Origin: Bacteroidales bacterium
GTDB taxonomy: Bacteria > Bacteroidota > Bacteroidia > Bacteroidales > FEN-979
Assembly: GCA_025355465.1 (NCBI GenBank)
Contig: JANXZO010000066.1
Coordinates: 19,864 to 83,863, forward strand
Length of the DNA: 64,000 bases
Direction of reading: 5' to 3'
Positions 32,240-42,776 of this stretch are shown here, in pieces (within the stretch, counting starts at the first letter, position 1; every line of letters starts with the position of its first letter). Position numbers and translations under genes: made by a program. The notes beneath the pieces are model-generated. The model saw only the letters and a program-made list of their open reading frames with translations. It had not been told where the DNA came from and did no database searches.

Positions 32240-33679
32240 CTATTCGGAACCTTCGGTAAAGGCATCGGTAATGGGTTTCACGAGCTGATCTATATCCCCG
32301 GCCCCCAACGTCATAATGATCTCGGGCGCCTGTTTTTTCAATGTTTCCACCACGTCAGATTTTTCGATCAACCGTTTGTTTTTGATTTTCATCAGGTCGA
32401 GCAGCATTTGCGAAGTAACCCCGGGAATCGGTTTTTCGCGTGCCGGATAAATGGGCAGTAACCAGACTTCATCCAGGAGATCGAGACTTTTCGCAAACCC
32501 CTCGGCCAGATCACGGGTCCGTGAGAAAAGGTGAGGTTGGAAAATTCCTGTCAGCTTCCGGTCAGGGTAAAGTTCTCTTGCCGCACTGATGGCCGCTTTC
32601 AGCTCTACGGGATGGTGGGCATAGTCGTCGATATACACCAGGTTGTTGCGCCGGATGCAGAAATCAAAGCGACGTTGCACCCCCTGGTAGCTCCGGAGCG
32701 CTTTTTGAAGATGGCCTTTGTCGAGTCCCAGCAGATAACCTACGGCAAGGGCAGCTACAGCATTTTCCAGGTTGAACATTCCGGGCACCCCGAGGGTGAC
32801 GTTGGCGATGGTTTCGGTTGGGGTGACAAGGTCAAAATGGATCAGTTCATCTTTCACCCTTATGTTTTTCGCATAGAAAGTAGCATCCGTGTTTAATGAA
32901 TAGGAATAATTGTAGTAAGAATTTTTTCGGATGGGTTTGATATGGGTTCCGTTCTTCAGGATCAGTGAGCCCTGGTCAACAATTTTAGAAGTGAATTCCG
33001 CAAAGGTCTTTTTAAGATCTTCATGATTACCATAAATATCGAGATGATCGGCATCGGCAGAGGTGATCACGGCAATGTAAGGAGAAAGATGGAGGAATGA
33101 TTTATCGTATTCGTCGGCTTCAACAATGCAATAAACAGGTTGCTGGAAATGCGAAGAAGGCGATACACCGGAACCCGGGGGATTTTGTTTACGGATGTCC
33201 GGCAATTCTGCATTTTTCGATTGAAGGAAGTTGGTCCCGTAATTCTTTGAGATTCCGCCGAGGAATGTAAGTTGATCGATCTTTGCAAAGCGAAGCAGGT
33301 GTGCGATGATGGATGAGGTCGTTGTTTTGCCATGCGTTCCTGCCACCGCGATGGTTCTGAAATGGCCTGATATAAGTCCGAGCATCTCGGCCCGTTTCAT
33401 CACCGGGATTTGCTTTTTCAGGAAATAGTTATACTCTTTGTGATCCTTGGGAACTGCGGGGGTGTAAATTACCAGGTCGGGTTGGTCGGGGATCAGTTTG
33501 ATATTGTCTTCGAAATGGATATGCATCCCTTCGCTGATGAGCTGGTCGGTGAGCCTGGTGGATGTTTTGTCGTAGCCCGATACGGTTACTCCGCGTAAGG
33601 CAAAGAACCTGGCAATCGCACTCATTCCGATGCCTCCGATGCCAATAAAATATACCGATCTCAGGTTGCGGATGTCCAT
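32240..33679 (-). CDS. murC: UDP-N-acetylmuramate--L-alanine ligase
   Basis: Adds L-Ala to UDP-MurNAc. The 479 residues include the N-terminal Rossmann domain (YFIGIGGIGMSAIARFF), the ATP P-loop AVAGTHGKTTTSSIIAHLL, and the C-terminal ligase domain (YIDDYAHHPVELKAA, GIFQPHLFSRT). Length and all motifs are normal, in contrast to murD in the same cluster. The gap to murG is 2 bases. Confidence 0.96.
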   Translation of the reverse strand: MDIRNLRSVYFIGIGGIGMSAIARFFALRGVTVSGYDKTSTRLTDQLISEGMHIHFEDNIKLIPDQPDLVIYTPAVPKDHKEYNYFLKKQIPVMKRAEMLGLISGHFRTIAVAGTHGKTTTSSIIAHLLRFAKIDQLTFLGGISKNYGTNFLQSKNAELPDIRKQNPPGSGVSPSSHFQQPVYCIVEADEYDKSFLHLSPYIAVITSADADHLDIYGNHEDLKKTFAEFTSKIVDQGSLILKNGTHIKPIRKNSYYNYSYSLNTDATFYAKNIRVKDELIHFDLVTPTETIANVTLGVPGMFNLENAVAALAVGYLLGLDKGHLQKALRSYQGVQRRFDFCIRRNNLVYIDDYAHHPVELKAAISAARELYPDRKLTGIFQPHLFSRTRDLAEGFAKSLDLLDEVWLLPIYPAREKPIPGVTSQMLLDLMKIKNKRLIEKSDVVETLKKQAPEIIMTLGAGDIDQLVKPITDAFTEGSE

Positions 33680-33681
33680 AT

Positions 33682-34800
33682 TTAGTTTTTTTCCGGGTTA
33701 TAATCCGGTATTAATTTTAGCACTTCATCCGCGATCGCATCGGCAGCATTGGTAATGGCAAGTCCCGACACGTTACGGCTGAGTTCGGCAAGCTGGGTTT
33801 CATTGCCGAAGGCCGACCTCACCGTAAAATACAACTGGGCTGCCGCTTCCGAATCGTTTATCATCAGAGCTGCCTTCCTGAACACGAGGGCTTCGGCATT
33901 CCGCTGCTGGTGGTCTTCGGCCACATTCGGCGACGGAATCAGGATGACCGGTTTTCCGACAACACACAGTTCTGATATGGCGATGGCTCCGGCCCGTGAA
34001 ACCACCAGGTCGGCGGCAGCGTAGGCGAGATCCATACGGTCGATGAATGGATACACATGGATTTCGGGGTGATTCAGTGCTGAAAAATCCTGCATCACCT
34101 GGTCATAATAAAATTTTCCGGTTTGCCAGATGACCTGAATGTTCTCCTTGTCGAGACCATGGGCGATACAGGCTTTAACACTGGCGTTAATAGTTCCTGC
34201 ACCTCCGCTGCCGCCCATCACCAGCAAGGTCTTCCGTCCTTCCAGCAAACCAAAATGCTTCATGGCTTCCGATTCCAGCCCGTCGAGGTTTGAAAGGTCC
34301 TGCCTTACCGGGTTTCCGGTGAGGACGATCTTCTCCGGGGGGAAAAACTTCTCCATTCCCCCATAAGCCACACAGATGGTCTTTACCTTTTGTGCCAGCA
34401 ACCGGTTGGTGACGCCCGGAAACGAGTTCTGTTCCTGAATCAGGGCAGGGATGTTTTTCGAGGCAGCGATCCGGAGGGTGGGTCCGCTGGCATACCCGCC
34501 AACGCCAACGGCCACGTCGGGTTTGAAACGGGAGATGATGGACCTGGCTTTCAGCATGCTTCGCACAAGTTTGACCGGAAAGGAGAGGTTTTTCCAGGTG
34601 AACCTGCGAATAAAACCACTGATGGTGAGTCCTTCGATCTGATACCCGGCCGCAGGGACCTTTTCCATCTCCAGCCTGCCTTTCGCCCCGATGAACAGGA
34701 TGTCGATATCGCTCACCTTCTTTTTTAAAGCATTTGCAATTGCTATAGCCGGGAAAACATGCCCGCCGGTTCCTCCTCCGCTGATGATGACTTTTATCAT
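33682..34800 (-). CDS. murG: UDP-GlcNAc:lipid I N-acetylglucosaminyltransferase
   Basis: Makes lipid II on the inner face of the membrane. The 372-residue GT28 enzyme has the N-terminal glycine-rich loop ISGGGTGGHVFPAIAIANAL, GVGGYASGPTLRIA, a second G-loop VMGGSGGAGTINA, and the donor site RAGAIAISELCVVGKPVILIP. It overlaps ftsW by 4 bases (ATGA). Confidence 0.96.
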   Translation of the reverse strand: MIKVIISGGGTGGHVFPAIAIANALKKKVSDIDILFIGAKGRLEMEKVPAAGYQIEGLTISGFIRRFTWKNLSFPVKLVRSMLKARSIISRFKPDVAVGVGGYASGPTLRIAASKNIPALIQEQNSFPGVTNRLLAQKVKTICVAYGGMEKFFPPEKIVLTGNPVRQDLSNLDGLESEAMKHFGLLEGRKTLLVMGGSGGAGTINASVKACIAHGLDKENIQVIWQTGKFYYDQVMQDFSALNHPEIHVYPFIDRMDLAYAAADLVVSRAGAIAISELCVVGKPVILIPSPNVAEDHQQRNAEALVFRKAALMINDSEAAAQLYFTVRSAFGNETQLAELSRNVSGLAITNAADAIADEVLKLIPDYNPEKN

Positions 34801-36008
34801 ACCTGTACTGCCGGAATGTTTGCGTTAATCAGACTTTTTTCAGTAAGAATGTCCACCTCGGTACCATTCTGGGTCTCTATCTCTATCCTCCGGCTTACAC
34901 TGAGAATGATCCCGATGGAGATGCTGGTGAACCAGATCGAGGTTCCACCCATACTCACCAGGGGCAGCGTTTGTCCGGTTACCGGAAAGAGATTGACCGC
35001 CACCGCCATGTTAATCATGGCCTGGAATACCAGGCTGAATCCGATCCCGAGCGAGAGCAAGGTGCCAAAATTTCCCTGGCAACGACTGGCAATCCTGATC
35101 ACCCTGAAAAACAGGATCAGGTAAAGAAACAAGACGAAACTGCCGCCGACAAGTCCGTACTCCTCGATGATAATGGCGAAAATAAAGTCGGAATAGGGGT
35201 GAGGCAGAAAATTCCGCTGGGTGCTCTTTCCCGGCGATTTGCCGAAAATCCCGCCGGAGACGATGGCGATCTTTGCCTGATCGACCTGGTAGGTAGCATC
35301 GGGTTCTGCTTCGTCCTTGTTGATAAAATGGTCCACTCTGGCAACCCAGGTAGTGCCCCGGGGAAATAACGTGGGAAAAGTTTTGGAAAGGGCGAATATC
35401 AGCATGATGGCAAGTATTCCCAAACCTACCAGCGAAGCCATGTATTTGAGGCTGATCCTTCCGATGAACATCAATACCATGCAGGTCACAAAAAGGATGG
35501 CTGCCGTTGAGAAGTTAGCCGGCAGGATAAGTACGGTAACCAGTGCCACCGGAATAATGACCGGCAGGAATCCTTTACGGAAATCCTGCACCAGCTCCTG
35601 CTTTTTGCTCAGGATCCGGGCCAGGTACATGATCAGGAAAAGTTTTGCCACATCGGAACTCTGGAAGGTGAGGTTTACGATCGGAACGGTAAGCCACCGG
35701 TTTGCCTCATTCAGATTGGTTCCGGAAATCAGGGTTATCAGCAGCAGCGGGAAGGTGAGGAAAAGTCCGATCTGCGAGATGCGGGAGTAATAGGTATATT
35801 TAACAAGGTGTGTAACATACATCAGTCCCAAACCAAAGCCCAGGATCATGAGGTGTTTGACAAGATAATATTCCGTATTTCCATGCTGTTTCTTACTGGC
35901 AAGCATACCTGTGGAACTGTAAACCGCAAGCAGCGAAAAGATACACAGGATGAATACCACGATCCAGATCACCTTGTCTCCTTTGATATTCTTGACAAAT
36001 TGCAGCAT
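34797..36008 (-). CDS. ftsW: Septal peptidoglycan glycosyltransferase FtsW
   Basis: A SEDS-family membrane protein of 403 residues with about ten hydrophobic segments. Family motifs are visible: LLAVYSSTGMLASKK at the N-terminus, a large periplasmic loop containing DEAEPDATYQVDQAKIAIVSG, and PLVSMGGTSIW toward the C-terminus. Predicted to polymerise lipid II at the septum with the FtsI homologue at 39-41 kb. It follows the truncated murD by 12 bases. Confidence 0.94.
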   Translation of the reverse strand: MLQFVKNIKGDKVIWIVVFILCIFSLLAVYSSTGMLASKKQHGNTEYYLVKHLMILGFGLGLMYVTHLVKYTYYSRISQIGLFLTFPLLLITLISGTNLNEANRWLTVPIVNLTFQSSDVAKLFLIMYLARILSKKQELVQDFRKGFLPVIIPVALVTVLILPANFSTAAILFVTCMVLMFIGRISLKYMASLVGLGILAIMLIFALSKTFPTLFPRGTTWVARVDHFINKDEAEPDATYQVDQAKIAIVSGGIFGKSPGKSTQRNFLPHPYSDFIFAIIIEEYGLVGGSFVLFLYLILFFRVIRIASRCQGNFGTLLSLGIGFSLVFQAMINMAVAVNLFPVTGQTLPLVSMGGTSIWFTSISIGIILSVSRRIEIETQNGTEVDILTEKSLINANIPAVQV

Positions 36009-36020
36009 GAATCTGACGGA

Positions 36021-36569
36021 TTAAAGATTTTTAACCGATTTCCGGAATGCTTTTCCGCGTTCCTCATAATTTTCAAACAGATCGAAGCTTGCACACGCCG
36101 GCGACAGGAGTACAGCGTCACCCTTCGAGCCCATGTAGTAGGCCGCCAATACCGCTTCTTCCATGGAGAGTGCATCTACCATAGGGATTTCCAGTTCATC
36201 GAATGCCTCGTGGATACGTCGGTTGTCGAGACCCAGGCATACAATTCCCTTCACGGTAGTACGGACAATATGGCGCAGCTGACTGTAATCGTTTCCGCTT
36301 TCCACCCCGCCCATGATCCACACCACCGGCCGGCTCATGCTTTCGAGCGCGAACCAGGCAGCGTTGATGTTCGAGGATTTCGAATCGTTAATGAACTCCA
36401 TCCCGTGAATGATTGAGACGGTCTCCATTTTGTGTTCAGCCTGTTGAAACCCTGCAAAGCTTTCTTTGATGAACTCCTTGCGGATCTCACGGATTTTCGG
36501 ACCAATGCAGGCTGCCAGTGAATCGTACACCTTAGCGTGTCCCTGTTTTGCTAATGCTTCTAGTGTCAT
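36021..36569 (-). pseudogene. murD: murD remnant: C-terminal part of UDP-MurNAc-L-Ala--D-Glu ligase
   Basis: Only 182 residues are encoded where MurD is normally about 440-450. The visible part matches the end of the central domain (QGHAKVYDSLAACIG, like the usual GxHNxxNxxAA) and the C-terminal ligase domain (MEFINDSKSSNINAAWFALE, VLLSPACASFDLFENYEERG). The N-terminal Rossmann domain and the ATP P-loop are absent, and no frame nearby encodes them. An ATG 4 bases after the mraY stop makes a clean short ORF. It may be a deletion, an assembly error, or a retained domain. As it stands it cannot be an active ligase. Confidence 0.8.
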
Positions 36570-36573
36570 GATC

Positions 36574-37833
36574 TTATCTTAATTTTAATGTTACAATGGT
36601 GAGGACGGCCAGCATGATGCCAACAATCAGAAATCTTAATACGATCTTCGATTCGTGGTATCCAAGTTTCTGAAAATGATGATGGAGCGGCGACATTTTT
36701 AAAATTCTCCGGCCTTCACCATATTTTCTTTTTGTGTATTTAAACCAGCTTACCTGCATCACTACGGAGAGGTTTTCGGCCAGGAATATTCCACAGAAGA
36801 TTGGAATCATGATCTCCTTGCGGATCATGATGGCGAATACCGCAATCACACCGCCAAGGGCCAGACTGCCGGTGTCGCCCATGAATACCTGCGCCGGATA
36901 GGAGTTGTACCACAAAAACCCGATGCATGCCCCCACAAAGGCCGAGATGTAGATTGCCAACTCCCCGGTGTCCGGAATATACATGATGTTCAGGTAGTTG
37001 GCGAAGACGATGTTGCCGGAAACGTAGGCCAGTACCCCAAGTGTCAACCCAATGATGGCGGAGGTACCGGTGGCCAGGCCATCGAGCCCGTCGGTAAGGT
37101 TGGCCCCATTGGACACGGCGATGATGATGAAAATTACGATCGGAATAAATACCAGCCAGGTCCAGTTTTTTGCGCCCGGGCCAATCCATGAGATCAGTTT
37201 ATTGTAATCAAATTCATTGTTTTTAACAAACGGGATCGTTGTTTTGGTCGATTTGACCGCTGTTTTTGCGAAGATCTTGGTTTTCTCGGAGGTTGTACTT
37301 CCTTCCACATTAAACACATCAGTGGTTGGAACATAGGCTGATTGCTGAATTCGTTCACGGATTTTAAAACTGTCACTGAAATACATGGTGCAGCCAACAA
37401 TGAGTCCGAGGCCGATCTGTCCCAGCACTTTTAATTTGCCTGGAAGTCCCTGCTTGTCCTTTTTGAACACCTTGATAAAATCGTCGAGGAAGCCGATCAA
37501 CCCGAGCCAGACGGTGGCCAGAAGAACCACGATGATATATATGTTGAGCAGTTTTGCAAAAAGTAGCGAAGGGATCAGGATGGCGGCCAGGATTATCAGC
37601 CCTCCCATAGTGGGCGTGCCTTGTTTTGCCTTCTGGCCTTCCAGTCCGAGATCGCGCACGGTTTCACCGACCTGTTTCTTCCTGAGGAAGTTGATCAGCC
37701 GCTTGCCGATGATCATGGAGATGAACAGCGAAGTGATCAACGCCGCCGCGGCGCGGAACGAGATGTACTGGAATACACCGGCTCCCGGGAAGCTGAAGGC
37801 TTTGTGAAGCCAGGTGAAGAGATAGTACAACAT
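36574..37833 (-). CDS. mraY: Phospho-N-acetylmuramoyl-pentapeptide-transferase
   Basis: Makes lipid I from UDP-MurNAc-pentapeptide and undecaprenyl phosphate. The 419-residue, roughly ten-helix protein shows [37 protein letters not shown] and the [10 protein letters not shown] histidine motif. A soluble insert of about 60 residues (near 175-235) is usual for Bacteroidota MraY. It follows murE by 4 bases. Confidence 0.96.
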   Translation of the reverse strand: MLYYLFTWLHKAFSFPGAGVFQYISFRAAAALITSLFISMIIGKRLINFLRKKQVGETVRDLGLEGQKAKQGTPTMGGLIILAAILIPSLLFAKLLNIYIIVVLLATVWLGLIGFLDDFIKVFKKDKQGLPGKLKVLGQIGLGLIVGCTMYFSDSFKIRERIQQSAYVPTTDVFNVEGSTTSEKTKIFAKTAVKSTKTTIPFVKNNEFDYNKLISWIGPGAKNWTWLVFIPIVIFIIIAVSNGANLTDGLDGLATGTSAIIGLTLGVLAYVSGNIVFANYLNIMYIPDTGELAIYISAFVGACIGFLWYNSYPAQVFMGDTGSLALGGVIAVFAIMIRKEIMIPIFCGIFLAENLSVVMQVSWFKYTKRKYGEGRRILKMSPLHHHFQKLGYHESKIVLRFLIVGIMLAVLTIVTLKLR

Positions 37834-37837
37834 AGGT

Positions 37838-39310
37838 CTAGGAATTAACTATGTTATTGTTGGTGAAAATTTCATGCAGCACCTCTTTGTCGTCGAAAGG
37901 ATGTTTAACACCCTTGATCTCCTGGTAATTTTCGTGACCCTTTCCGGCCACCAGCAGAATATCGTTCGGTTTTGCCAGTGCGCAGGCAGTTTTAATGGCT
38001 TCATACCGGTTCATGATCACCAGAACCTTTTTGGCCTGATAGGCTTCAACCCCTTTCTGCATATCGGACAAGATGTCTTCCGGCTCCTCAAACCTGGGGT
38101 TATCGGAGGTGAGGATTACGCGGTCACTCAGGTTGCAGGCGATCTTTGCCATCACAGGACGTTTTGCCGAATCCCGGTTCCCGCCGGCACCAACCACCGT
38201 GATCAGCTGCTCGTTGTGGTCGCGGATGGCATTGATGGTTTCGAGTACGTTTTGCAACGCGTCCGGTGTGTGGGCATAATCAACAATGGCGGTAATTCCA
38301 GTGTCGGAGCGCACATAGTTAAACCTTCCGTTGACCGGTTCCAGACGGCTCATTTGTGCCAGCACTTCTATTTTATCCTGCCCCAGCAACATGGCCGTTC
38401 CGTAAACCAGCAGGAGGTTGTAGGCATTGAAATTTCCGATCAGCCGAAACCATACATCCTGTCCATCAATACTGAGCTGAAGCCCCTGGAACTGGTTTTC
38501 CATGATCTTGCAGCGGAAGTCGGCCATCGATTGCAGACTGTAGGTGTATTTCCATGCCCTGGTATTTTGCAGCATCACCACTCCGTTCCGGTCGTCTTTG
38601 TTAACCAGTGCAAATGCATCAGCCGGCAGGTTGTCAAAAAAGCTCTTTTTTGCTTTCAGGTATGCATCAAAGGTTTTATGGTAATCGAGGTGGTCATGGG
38701 TCAGGTTTGTAAACACGCCGCCGCGGAAGGTAAGACCTGCAATTCGCTGTTGATCCGCAGCATGCGAGGATACCTCCATGAAGCAATATTCGCATCCTTC
38801 CTTCACCATGCGGTGGAGCAGTTCGTTGATCTGTAGCGGGTCGGGTGTGGTGTGTGTGCTTGGAACTACCGTCTCATTCACCTGGTTGCGGATTGTTGAA
38901 AGCAGACCCGTTCCATAACCCAGGGCACGGAACAGGCTGTGAAGCAGTGTGACGCTGGTTGTTTTTCCATTGGTTCCGGTAACACCCACGAGGTTGAGCT
39001 TTGCTGACGGGTTGCCATAGAAGGCGGACGCAATGATGCCGAGCGCACGTTTACTGTTGTTTACGCCGGCATAACAAATTCCTTCCCTGAGCGACCCGGG
39101 CAGTTTTTCACACACGATGGCAACAGCTCCCTGAGCGATGGCCATGTCGATATAGTCATGTCCGTCAGAAGCGCTTCCGCAAATGGCAAAAAACATGGTT
39201 CCGGGTCCCACCTTCCGCGAATCGAATTGGAGCGAATCGATCCCGATATCCGTTCTGCCTGTCACTGCAAAGGCTTCGGCATGGGCAAGTATGTCGCGCA
39301 GTAGAATCAT
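37838..39310 (-). CDS. murE: UDP-MurNAc-tripeptide synthetase, meso-DAP type
   Basis: Adds the third stem-peptide residue. The 490 residues have the N-terminal domain, P-loop [20 protein letters not shown], carbamylated-Lys region, and C-terminal ligase domain. [10 protein letters not shown] contains the DNPR motif that marks selection of meso-diaminopimelate over lysine. Overlaps ftsI by 4 bases. Confidence 0.96.
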   Translation of the reverse strand: MILLRDILAHAEAFAVTGRTDIGIDSLQFDSRKVGPGTMFFAICGSASDGHDYIDMAIAQGAVAIVCEKLPGSLREGICYAGVNNSKRALGIIASAFYGNPSAKLNLVGVTGTNGKTTSVTLLHSLFRALGYGTGLLSTIRNQVNETVVPSTHTTPDPLQINELLHRMVKEGCEYCFMEVSSHAADQQRIAGLTFRGGVFTNLTHDHLDYHKTFDAYLKAKKSFFDNLPADAFALVNKDDRNGVVMLQNTRAWKYTYSLQSMADFRCKIMENQFQGLQLSIDGQDVWFRLIGNFNAYNLLLVYGTAMLLGQDKIEVLAQMSRLEPVNGRFNYVRSDTGITAIVDYAHTPDALQNVLETINAIRDHNEQLITVVGAGGNRDSAKRPVMAKIACNLSDRVILTSDNPRFEEPEDILSDMQKGVEAYQAKKVLVIMNRYEAIKTACALAKPNDILLVAGKGHENYQEIKGVKHPFDDKEVLHEIFTNNNIVNS

Positions 39311-41454
39311 ACCTGGGATTTGGGTTTGTCCTGTTTAACCTGTAGTTCAATCACCACCGATAAACCTTTGTAGATCATGTATCCGGGGGCAATCGATTGG
39401 CGTACCACCGTTCCTTTTCCATTGACAATGACTTTCAGCCCCTGTTGTTCAAGCAGGTAGATTGCGTCTTTGAGTCCCATGCCGGTAACATCGGGCATGA
39501 CGCCACGGGTTAGGGTTTGGGGGGTCAGAATGACCTTGCCGCCGTCGGCCAGCGGTCTTGCCCACGGTGTTGCGGCGGTTAATGGTTTGGCCTGCAGACC
39601 GAGCGAAGCAAATGCCGAACTGAGGTCGGTAGAACTTCCTGCATGGGCATAGGGCAGCCTGGTACTTCCGGTATCCTGTGGCAACGGGATCATGATGTCA
39701 GGCCGGATGGCAAAAAGCCGGTCTGAAAGCTCCCGGAATACCGGCGCGGCCACCGCACCCCCGTAGTATTTGCCTTTTCGCGGGTTAACAATCACCACAA
39801 TGCAGCTGTACTTGGGATTGTCGGCAGGAAAATAACCGACGAATGAACCTTTGTACTGAACCTGCTTGGTTCCTTGTCTGTAGCCCTTGTTCCCGGCTGC
39901 AATCTGCGCCGTTCCTGTTTTTCCGGCAATCCTGTAGTTGGGAGATTTAATGCTTGCACCGGTACCTTCAAGCACAACCCCTTCCAGCATGTACCGGGCA
40001 TCTTTGATCGCCTGCGGAGAGACGATCTGCGGGTTAATTACCACGGTATTAAACTGCTGAACAACCTGCCCGTTATGACGGATCTCCCGGACGAAAAGCG
40101 GTTTTACCATTTTCCCGTTGTTGGCCACAGCGTTATATAAGGTAAGAAGGTGAATGGGGGCCAGCGCGATTTCATACCCGATAGACATCCATGGTATTGA
40201 TAATGCAGACCAGTACTTACTCTTTGTATTCTTGATGTATGGTTTTCCTTCACCGGCAATCTGCAGGTTTAGCGGCCTGTTGATTCCGATCCGGTAGAGG
40301 CCATCGATAAATTTCTGTGGCGTGGCGGCATAGGCAGCATAGATCATTTTCGAAGTGCCTACATTCGATGATTTCTCAAAGACCTGTAACGCAGTGATCA
40401 CCCCGAGCCCATGATGAGAGTCCTCCATTTTACGGCCAGAAAAGGTGGTGATCCCGCCGGAACAGTTGATGGGTGTCTCGAGGGTAACTTTCTTATCGTC
40501 GAGGGCAACCAGGAAGGAGGCAAGTTTGAACGTGGAACCAGTCTCCTGGCTTTCACCAATCGCATAGTTGAATATCTCCTGGTATCCGTTGTTCTTCGTC
40601 CGGCCAAGGTTAGCCATGGCCCTGATGTAGCCTGTCTTCACCTCCATGAGGATTACGCAGCCGTGATCGGCACTGTCGGCAATGAGCTCCTTCTTCAGCG
40701 AACTTTCTGCAAGATCCTGAAGGTTCACATCGAGGGTGGTGATAATATCGTCGCCGTTCTGGGGTTCAATCTGGTTCTCCGGATCCACGGGCATCCAGGC
40801 GGCGCCACCCACACGACGCATGACGCGCTGACCATTTGTTCCCTGGAGATTTTTGCTGAAGAATCCTTCAAGCCCTACAAATACCTTTTTGTCGCCCTCT
40901 CCGCTTTCGTATCCGACAATGCGCCGGGCCAGCGATTTATATGGGAGTTCCCGCTGGTACTGCGGAATGACGATCAGCCCGCCTTTGTATTTTCCCCGCC
41001 TGAATATGGGGAATGTCCGCATTTTCTTTAGCTCAGGATAGGTTACATCACGGCGGATCAAAAGGTAACGGTCTTTGTTTCTGCGTCCTTCCCAAAGGAT
41101 ATCTTTATATTCGGAAGGGGTATGATCACTGTAAAGCCTCGAAAGATAGATTGCCAGCGAGTCGACATTGTGGCTGAAGACCTCCTCGGTTATGGAATCG
41201 GTCATCACATCCATCCTGATCTCGAAGATCGGAATCGACACCGCAAGCAGGGTACCATCATCGGCGCAAATATTACCACGGATGGCATCCATCTCGAACA
41301 TCCTGATCTCCTGTTTCTTCGCCATGTCGAGCAGCTCCTTTTTTTCAAACTGCTGAATGAAAATAACCCTGGCGATGATAAATAGCCCAAAAAGAAGTAC
41401 GCCCAGATAAACCAGGTAAACACGGACCAGTATGTCTTTCTTGATCTGTTTCAC
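39307..41454 (-). CDS. ftsI: Septal penicillin-binding protein (FtsI) with PASTA domain
   Basis: Peptidoglycan transpeptidase of the divisome, 715 residues. One N-terminal membrane segment (LVYLGVLLFGLFIIARVIFI), a PBP dimerisation domain, and a transpeptidase domain with the three active-site motifs: GSTFKLASF (SxxK), KSSNVGT (SxN) and GKTGTAQIA (KTG). The C-terminus carries one PASTA repeat (MPDVTGMGLKDAIYLLEQQG), as in SpoVD-type PBPs and typical of Bacteroidota. It sits between ftsL (6-base gap) and murE (4-base overlap). Confidence 0.95.
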   Translation of the reverse strand: MKQIKKDILVRVYLVYLGVLLFGLFIIARVIFIQQFEKKELLDMAKKQEIRMFEMDAIRGNICADDGTLLAVSIPIFEIRMDVMTDSITEEVFSHNVDSLAIYLSRLYSDHTPSEYKDILWEGRRNKDRYLLIRRDVTYPELKKMRTFPIFRRGKYKGGLIVIPQYQRELPYKSLARRIVGYESGEGDKKVFVGLEGFFSKNLQGTNGQRVMRRVGGAAWMPVDPENQIEPQNGDDIITTLDVNLQDLAESSLKKELIADSADHGCVILMEVKTGYIRAMANLGRTKNNGYQEIFNYAIGESQETGSTFKLASFLVALDDKKVTLETPINCSGGITTFSGRKMEDSHHGLGVITALQVFEKSSNVGTSKMIYAAYAATPQKFIDGLYRIGINRPLNLQIAGEGKPYIKNTKSKYWSALSIPWMSIGYEIALAPIHLLTLYNAVANNGKMVKPLFVREIRHNGQVVQQFNTVVINPQIVSPQAIKDARYMLEGVVLEGTGASIKSPNYRIAGKTGTAQIAAGNKGYRQGTKQVQYKGSFVGYFPADNPKYSCIVVIVNPRKGKYYGGAVAAPVFRELSDRLFAIRPDIMIPLPQDTGSTRLPYAHAGSSTDLSSAFASLGLQAKPLTAATPWARPLADGGKVILTPQTLTRGVMPDVTGMGLKDAIYLLEQQGLKVIVNGKGTVVRQSIAPGYMIYKGLSVVIELQVKQDKPKSQV

Positions 41455-41460
41455 AGCTCT

Positions 41461-41877
41461 TTATTGGGCAGATTGTAATTTTTCACCCTGATACCTGATC
41501 TTATAGGGAGGCATCAGACTCTCTTTTAGTCCCAGTTGCACAGCCCGTTTTGATATTTCCGACTGCCGGCCCATGAACATCAGGTTTGATTTCGTTGTAA
41601 TATATTGATAACGAAGTTCTTTCAGTTCAGATTTGGTCTGTTCTATCGTTCTGAATTTCTTTTCGTTGTAGTAGGTGTTCCCGATATAGATCATGGCCAG
41701 GAGTGCAACATAGAACACGAAGGGAATGTTGGTCACCACCTCCTCTTTGGAGAGATAATCACCCCCCAGAAAATCCTGCAGGACTTTGCGGCCCTTCCTG
41801 ACTTTTTTTGCAGGCTGAACCTCATCGTGAGGCTTCGGCTGTTCTGGTTGGCCGGTATTTGAAAAATTCTCCTGCAT
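41461..41877 (-). CDS. ftsL: FtsL-like division protein
   Basis: A 138-residue single-pass protein with a charged, Lys-rich cytoplasmic N-terminus, one membrane segment (PFVFYVALLAMIYIGNTYY) and a short periplasmic coiled coil (TIEQTKSELKELRYQYITTK). Sequence similarity to E. coli FtsL is weak, so the call rests on topology and position between rsmH (2-base gap) and ftsI (6-base gap). Confidence 0.85.
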   Translation of the reverse strand: MQENFSNTGQPEQPKPHDEVQPAKKVRKGRKVLQDFLGGDYLSKEEVVTNIPFVFYVALLAMIYIGNTYYNEKKFRTIEQTKSELKELRYQYITTKSNLMFMGRQSEISKRAVQLGLKESLMPPYKIRYQGEKLQSAQ

Positions 41878-41879
41878 CC

Positions 41880-42776
41880 TTATTGTTTCACTGCAATTCT
41901 CAGCCTTGCACTGCGCGAACGGCTGTTTTCTGATATCTCCTCAGCTCCGGCAACAATGGCTTTCCGGGTGATCACTTTCAGCGGTGAAAGAACATTGCCG
42001 TAAAAATCCTTCTCTGCTTCCCCTTCAAACTTTCCTGACCTGAAAAAGTTTTTCACCAGTTTATCTTCCAGCGAATGGTAGGAGATCACAACCAGCCTTC
42101 CGCCCGGTTTCAACACCTCGGCAGCCTGCTTCAGGAATTCCTGCAAGGCGTCCATCTCCTGGTTCACTTCGATTCTCAGCGACTGGAATACCTGGGCCAG
42201 GTATTTGTTCTCCTTGCCTCTTTCAGCACAGGTGGTGGCTATCGCTTTCAGGGCAGTTGTGGTGTCGATAACGCCATCCCGGCGGCGCTCGGTAATTCTT
42301 GCTGCCAACTTTCTGGCATTGCGGATTTCGCCGTATTTGCTGAAGACCAGGGTAAGCTCCTCCGCACTGTATTCATTGATCACTTCGCGGGCCGACCCTT
42401 TTTTTCGCTGGTCCATGCGCATGTCCAAAATGCCGTCGAACCGTGTGGAAAACCCACGGTCGGGTTGATCAATCTGATGGGATGAAATGCCGAGATCAGC
42501 CAGGATGCCGTCAACAGGAATGACCCGATGCAGCTTCAGGAAGTTTCGCATGAAACGAAAGTTACTGTTCACCATGATCAGCCGGGGGTCGTCAATTCTG
42601 TTAAGGATCGCCTCTTCATCCTGGTCGAAGCCAACCAGTTTTCCTTCAGTCATCTTTTCCAGGATGGCCTTCGCGTGTCCGCCGCCTCCGAAAGTTGCGT
42701 CGACGTAGACGCCGCCCGGCCTTATGGCCAAAGCTTCAATGCTTTCGCTCAGCAGGACACTCCTATGGTAAATCAT
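41880..42776 (-). CDS. rsmH: 16S rRNA (cytosine(1402)-N4)-methyltransferase
   Basis: SAM-dependent methylation of N4 of C1402 in 16S rRNA. The 298 residues begin with YHRSVLLSESIEAL and contain YVDATFGGGGHAKAIL (motif I), DGILADLGISSHQID (motif IV) and GGRLVVISYHSLEDKLVKNF. Length and motifs are normal. The ATG lies inside the 3' end of mraZ (14-base overlap), implying coupled translation. Confidence 0.97.
   Translation of the reverse strand: MIYHRSVLLSESIEALAIRPGGVYVDATFGGGGHAKAILEKMTEGKLVGFDQDEEAILNRIDDPRLIMVNSNFRFMRNFLKLHRVIPVDGILADLGISSHQIDQPDRGFSTRFDGILDMRMDQRKKGSAREVINEYSAEELTLVFSKYGEIRNARKLAARITERRRDGVIDTTTALKAIATTCAERGKENKYLAQVFQSLRIEVNQEMDALQEFLKQAAEVLKPGGRLVVISYHSLEDKLVKNFFRSGKFEGEAEKDFYGNVLSPLKVITRKAIVAGAEEISENSRSRSARLRIAVKQ

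Noticed and set aside
37874-38836. A 320-residue open frame antisense to murE
   Set aside because: murE on the other strand has all expected motifs; the antisense frame has none.
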